Source: Flavobacterium proteolyticum (GTDB lineage: Bacteria > Bacteroidota > Bacteroidia > Flavobacteriales > Flavobacteriaceae). Taken from it: 64,000 nucleotides of DNA. Where the stretch lies: positions 1,201,746 to 1,265,745 of the forward strand of contig NZ_JADFTZ010000001.1 of the NCBI RefSeq assembly GCF_015223105.1. The letters are read 5' to 3'. The translations under genes and the position numbers were made by a program. The first letter of the stretch is position 1; every line of letters starts with the position of its first letter. The notes beneath the pieces were generated by a model, which made no database searches, was not told the origin of the DNA, and saw only the letters and a program-made list of their open reading frames with translations. This document shows, in pieces, positions 61,860 through 64,000 of the stretch.

Positions 61860-63092
61860 TTGAATTTAGAATATTTCATAGCCAAAAGACTAATTGCTGC
61901 TAAAAGTTATAAAAGTAGTATTTCTTCGCCAATTATAAAAATTGCGATTACGGCAATTGCCATCGGAATTGTTATGATGATTATGGCGGTGGCTACGGGT
62001 GTTGGGCTTCAAGATAAAATTCGTGAGAAAGTTTCGGCTTTCAACGGACACATTATTATTTCTAATTTCGATGATAATCAATCGCAAGTCACCACCGAAC
62101 CGATTTCTATCAATCAAAGTTTTTATCCCAAATTCAAAAATGTAGAAGGTATTAGTCATGTGCAAGCAGTAGCAAGCAAAGCCGGAATTATACGTACAGA
62201 AAAAGCTTTCGAAGGAATCATATATAAAGGTGTTGGCAAAGATTATAATTTCACCAATCTAGAAGAATATTTAGTCGATGGTAAAATCCCAAATCTAAAA
62301 TCCGAGTTAAATACCGAAGTTTTGATTTCGGAATACTTAGCCAAGCGTCTTCATTTAAAAGTAGGCGATAAGTTCTTAACTTTCTTCATGAAAGACAACG
62401 GAAAACTTCCAAATAAAAGAAACTTCTTAATTACTGGAATTTTCAACTCAGGTTTTCAAGAATTCGACGCTACTTATATAATGGGTGATATTCGCCACGT
62501 TCAACTCATCAATAAATGGCAACCAACCGAAGTCGGAGCATTCGAAGTTTTCGTAGATGATTTCTCAAAAATTAAAGAAAAAGGAGAGGAAGTCTACAAA
62601 GAAATTCCGCCCACTTATAATAGTATCACCATCGAAGAAAAGTATTACAGCATTTTCGAATGGTTAAAATTATTCGATTTCAATATTTTAGTAATTCTAA
62701 TCGTAATGATTGTCGTAGCCACCATCAATATGGTAGTCGCATTATTGGTGCTAATTCTAGAACGCACCCAAATGATCGGAATCCTAAAAGCCATGGGTGC
62801 CAACAATTGGAATGTTCGAAAAATATTCCTGTACAACGCTTTCTATTTAATCGCTCGCGGACTATTTTGGGGAAATCTAATCGCTATTTCTTTATTAGTA
62901 ATTCAAAAATTCTTCGGCGTAATCCAACTTAATCCCGAAAACTATTACGTAAACGAAGCGCCAGTAAGTATCAATTTACTTCACATCGCATTATTAAATA
63001 TCGGAACCGTAATCGTTTGTTTGTTGGTATTATTAATTCCATCTTATATTATCACCAAGATTTCACCAGTAAAAGCAATACGTTTCGATTAA
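61860..63092 (+). CDS. ABC transporter permease, FtsX/LolE type
   Basis: 410 aa. One membrane helix near the N-terminus (IIKIAITAIAIGIVMMIMAVA), a large periplasmic domain (about 50-265) and three more helices (ILVILIVMIVVATINMVVA, FLYNAFYLIARGLFWGNLI, GTVIVCLLVLLIPSYIIT): the FtsX/MacB/LolCE layout. The ILKAMGANNWNVRKIFLYNA loop is the ATPase-contact motif of this family. It is most likely LolC/E for lipoprotein release. I use the TTG at 61860 (family start MNLEYFIAKRLI); an upstream TTG at 61830 would lie in the promoter. Confidence 0.9.
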   Translation: MNLEYFIAKRLIAAKSYKSSISSPIIKIAITAIAIGIVMMIMAVATGVGLQDKIREKVSAFNGHIIISNFDDNQSQVTTEPISINQSFYPKFKNVEGISHVQAVASKAGIIRTEKAFEGIIYKGVGKDYNFTNLEEYLVDGKIPNLKSELNTEVLISEYLAKRLHLKVGDKFLTFFMKDNGKLPNKRNFLITGIFNSGFQEFDATYIMGDIRHVQLINKWQPTEVGAFEVFVDDFSKIKEKGEEVYKEIPPTYNSITIEEKYYSIFEWLKLFDFNILVILIVMIVVATINMVVALLVLILERTQMIGILKAMGANNWNVRKIFLYNAFYLIARGLFWGNLIAISLLVIQKFFGVIQLNPENYYVNEAPVSINLLHIALLNIGTVIVCLLVLLIPSYIITKISPVKAIRFD

Positions 63093-63156
63093 TTTTTTTA
63101 GAAGCAGATATTCTGCATTCCATAAAGACTCTTAGTTCCGCTGTCCGCTACAATTT

Positions 63157-63225
63157 TTTTCTTTTTTGTTGCCTGAGGTTTTCTTTTTTGTTGCCTGAGG
63201 CACTCGAAGGCAACAAAAAAGAAAA
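63157..63225. repeat. 22-bp tandem repeat with inverted copy
   Basis: Two exact copies of a 22-base unit (63157-63178, 63179-63200: ttttcttttttgttgcctga gg), followed by a perfect 18-base complement of its first part at 63208-63225. The second copy and the complement can form an 18-bp hairpin; the first copy is an alternative arm. Confidence 0.9.
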
Positions 63226-63305
63226 AAGATTTCCCCTCCCATCGGGGCTAGATAAGACGTTCAGTATTCCAGATTACTATTCCATTGGCTCGCGAAGCGA
63301 GCAAT

Positions 63306-63330
63306 TGTCATTCCGCCGAAGTAGGAATCT
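63306..63330. repeat. TGTCA palindrome (REP-like)
   Basis: tgtcattccgccgaagtagg followed by aatct: arms attcc/ggaat. It is a variant of a very common flavobacterial intergenic repeat, followed by further small inverted repeats (tagga/tccta, cttaa/ttaag). Confidence 0.65.
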
Positions 63331-63505
63331 CCTACGAAGTAGGCTATTGCTTAACGCAGTTAAGCCATCACAACTGAATACGTAATTACACTATATATAT
63401 GTATAAGAATTCCCCCTTTGAAGGGGGGGGGAGGGGTATGTTATGTCCAGTTCATCTATCCATCAACCCACTTTTATGAACTTTTTGCACACTATATATA
63501 AGTAA

Positions 63506-63527
63506 AAAACTTATATGACTTATATGT
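63506..63527. repeat. nonamer repeat
   Basis: Two copies of cttatatg(a/t), the same family as at 3899 and 20530. Confidence 0.55.
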
Positions 63528-63670
63528 TTAATAATCCTCTTCGCGACCATTGCGCCATCTTTGCGTTCCTTGCGGTTAAACCCTAAAAAAAACTTTCCTA
63601 TATTAAATCCTTGTTATCAGAGAGTTAAGAAAAACATGAAAAAAAACACAAAAAAAAGAAGCTAAAAGCC

Positions 63671-63700
63671 TTGTGGGAACAAAAAAGATTTCTACTTTTG
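63671..63700 (+). promoter_or_regulatory. tandem promoter P1 (probable rRNA operon)
   Basis: -33 TTG (63671-63673), 19 bases, -7 TACTTTTG (63693-63700), followed by cacccgc. Confidence 0.7.
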
Positions 63701-63782
63701 CACCCGCATTAGAGCAGAAGTTCACACACAAACTGAGAGATTAAACAAATCAAAAAAACTTTAAAAAAAGTTGAAAAAAGAT

Positions 63783-63814
63783 TTGGATAATAAAAAGTAA
63801 AGGTAGTATCTTTG
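63783..63814 (+). promoter_or_regulatory. tandem promoter P2 (probable rRNA operon)
   Basis: -33 TTG (63783-63785), 21 bases, -7 TATCTTTG (63807-63814). Confidence 0.65.
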
Positions 63815-63908
63815 CCGACCCGAAACGAAAGAATCGGAGCGTACAAGTTCTTAAAAATATTGGGTAAGTGGTCAAGAAAAAATAATCAAAAAATTTTTTC
63901 AAAAAAGC

Positions 63909-63938
63909 TTGCCAGATTAAAAAAGAGTTGTACTTTTG
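63909..63938 (+). promoter_or_regulatory. tandem promoter P3 (probable rRNA operon)
   Basis: -33 TTG (63909-63911), 19 bases, -7 TACTTTTG (63931-63938), again followed by cacccgc. The downstream text gacacgttcatagacatatt resembles the leader just before a flavobacterial 16S rRNA gene, which would begin beyond the window. Confidence 0.7.
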
Positions 63939-64000
63939 CACCCGCTAACTGAAACAGTAGCGAACAAAAAAAGAATGACACGTTCATAGACATATTGAAT

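Larger units (their letters stand above)
63093..63600. other. repeat-rich intergenic region without genes
   Basis: No credible gene; the open frames are low-complexity. It contains a 22-base tandem duplication with an inverted copy (63157-63225), a gctcgc/gcgagc hairpin near 63288, a TGTCA palindrome (63306), cttaa/ttaag, a gaagggggggggagggg G-run near 63430, a nonamer pair (63506) and a ttgcg-type repeat (63540-63585). It looks like a landing place for several dispersed repeat families. Confidence 0.7.

Noticed and set aside
63017..63385. 122-codon ORF downstream of the permease
   Set aside because: It overlaps the permease end and is made of repeat-derived sequence with no recognisable protein character.
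63750..63941. 63-codon minus-strand ORF before the probable rRNA operon
   Set aside because: It covers two of the three promoters and is A/T low-complexity sequence (Phe/Lys-rich).

Overview
The window is AT-rich chromosomal DNA of a flavobacterium (Bacteroidota, Flavobacterium-like). The evidence is: GLPGLI-family and Por/type IX C-terminal sorting proteins, a gldA-like ABC ATPase, BspA-type and LamG surface proteins, TAnnTTTG (-7) promoters without Shine-Dalgarno sites, a two-gene metH, and many genes joined by TAATG overlaps. No tRNA, rRNA, insertion sequence, prophage or CRISPR array was seen. The last 350 bases look like the promoter/leader of an rRNA operon whose 16S gene lies just beyond the right edge.

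Layout. 1-6.4 kb: a glycan-degradation operon (GH20 hexosaminidase, glycosylasparaginase, CutC, hypothetical, GH2 beta-mannosidase) suited to taking N-glycans apart. 6.4-13.7 kb: deoxynucleoside kinase pair, GLPGLI protein with an outer-membrane barrel protein, and a repeat-rich S74 (tail-spike chaperone) surface protein. 13.8-26.9 kb: the methionine/SAM locus: metK, metY, metX, thrA, a second sulfhydrylase, metH in two pieces, metF. 27-36 kb: TPR protein, gldA, Phe/shikimate genes (pheA, DAHP synthase-chorismate mutase), rsgA, dtd, a MazG-like gene, an SMR exporter and aroA. 36-49 kb: LytTR two-component system, LamG surface protein, queA, kynU, M36 protease, arginase-family enzyme, NUMOD4/HNH-like protein, lipoprotein. 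49-54 kb: a four-gene photolyase/cryptochrome operon, divergent from kmo. 54-63 kb: cupin, DUF486, HerA-like ATPase, queE, methyltransferase, YkgJ protein, BspA repeat protein, DUF1343 lipoprotein and an ABC permease. 63.1-63.6 kb: a pile-up of dispersed repeats.

The most interesting part is regulation of sulfur amino acid synthesis. Within 13 kb I see four different cis-regulatory devices: a SAM-II-like aptamer before metK; a Met-rich leader peptide with a matching terminator/antiterminator before metY; immediately after it a second, Cys-rich leader peptide; and a SAM-I (S-box) riboswitch before metH. A further small ORF sits between the two metH pieces. A separate Phe-rich leader peptide with a textbook attenuator precedes pheA. 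A second theme is that dispersed 'intergenic' repeats occur inside essential coding regions: a REP-like palindrome in frame inside metH, and three degenerate heptamer arrays inside aroA.

Limits: functions come from motif recognition by eye; no searches or folding programs were run. Start codons were moved downstream of the longest ORF wherever an internal ATG/TTG fits the promoter, signal peptide or family start better.
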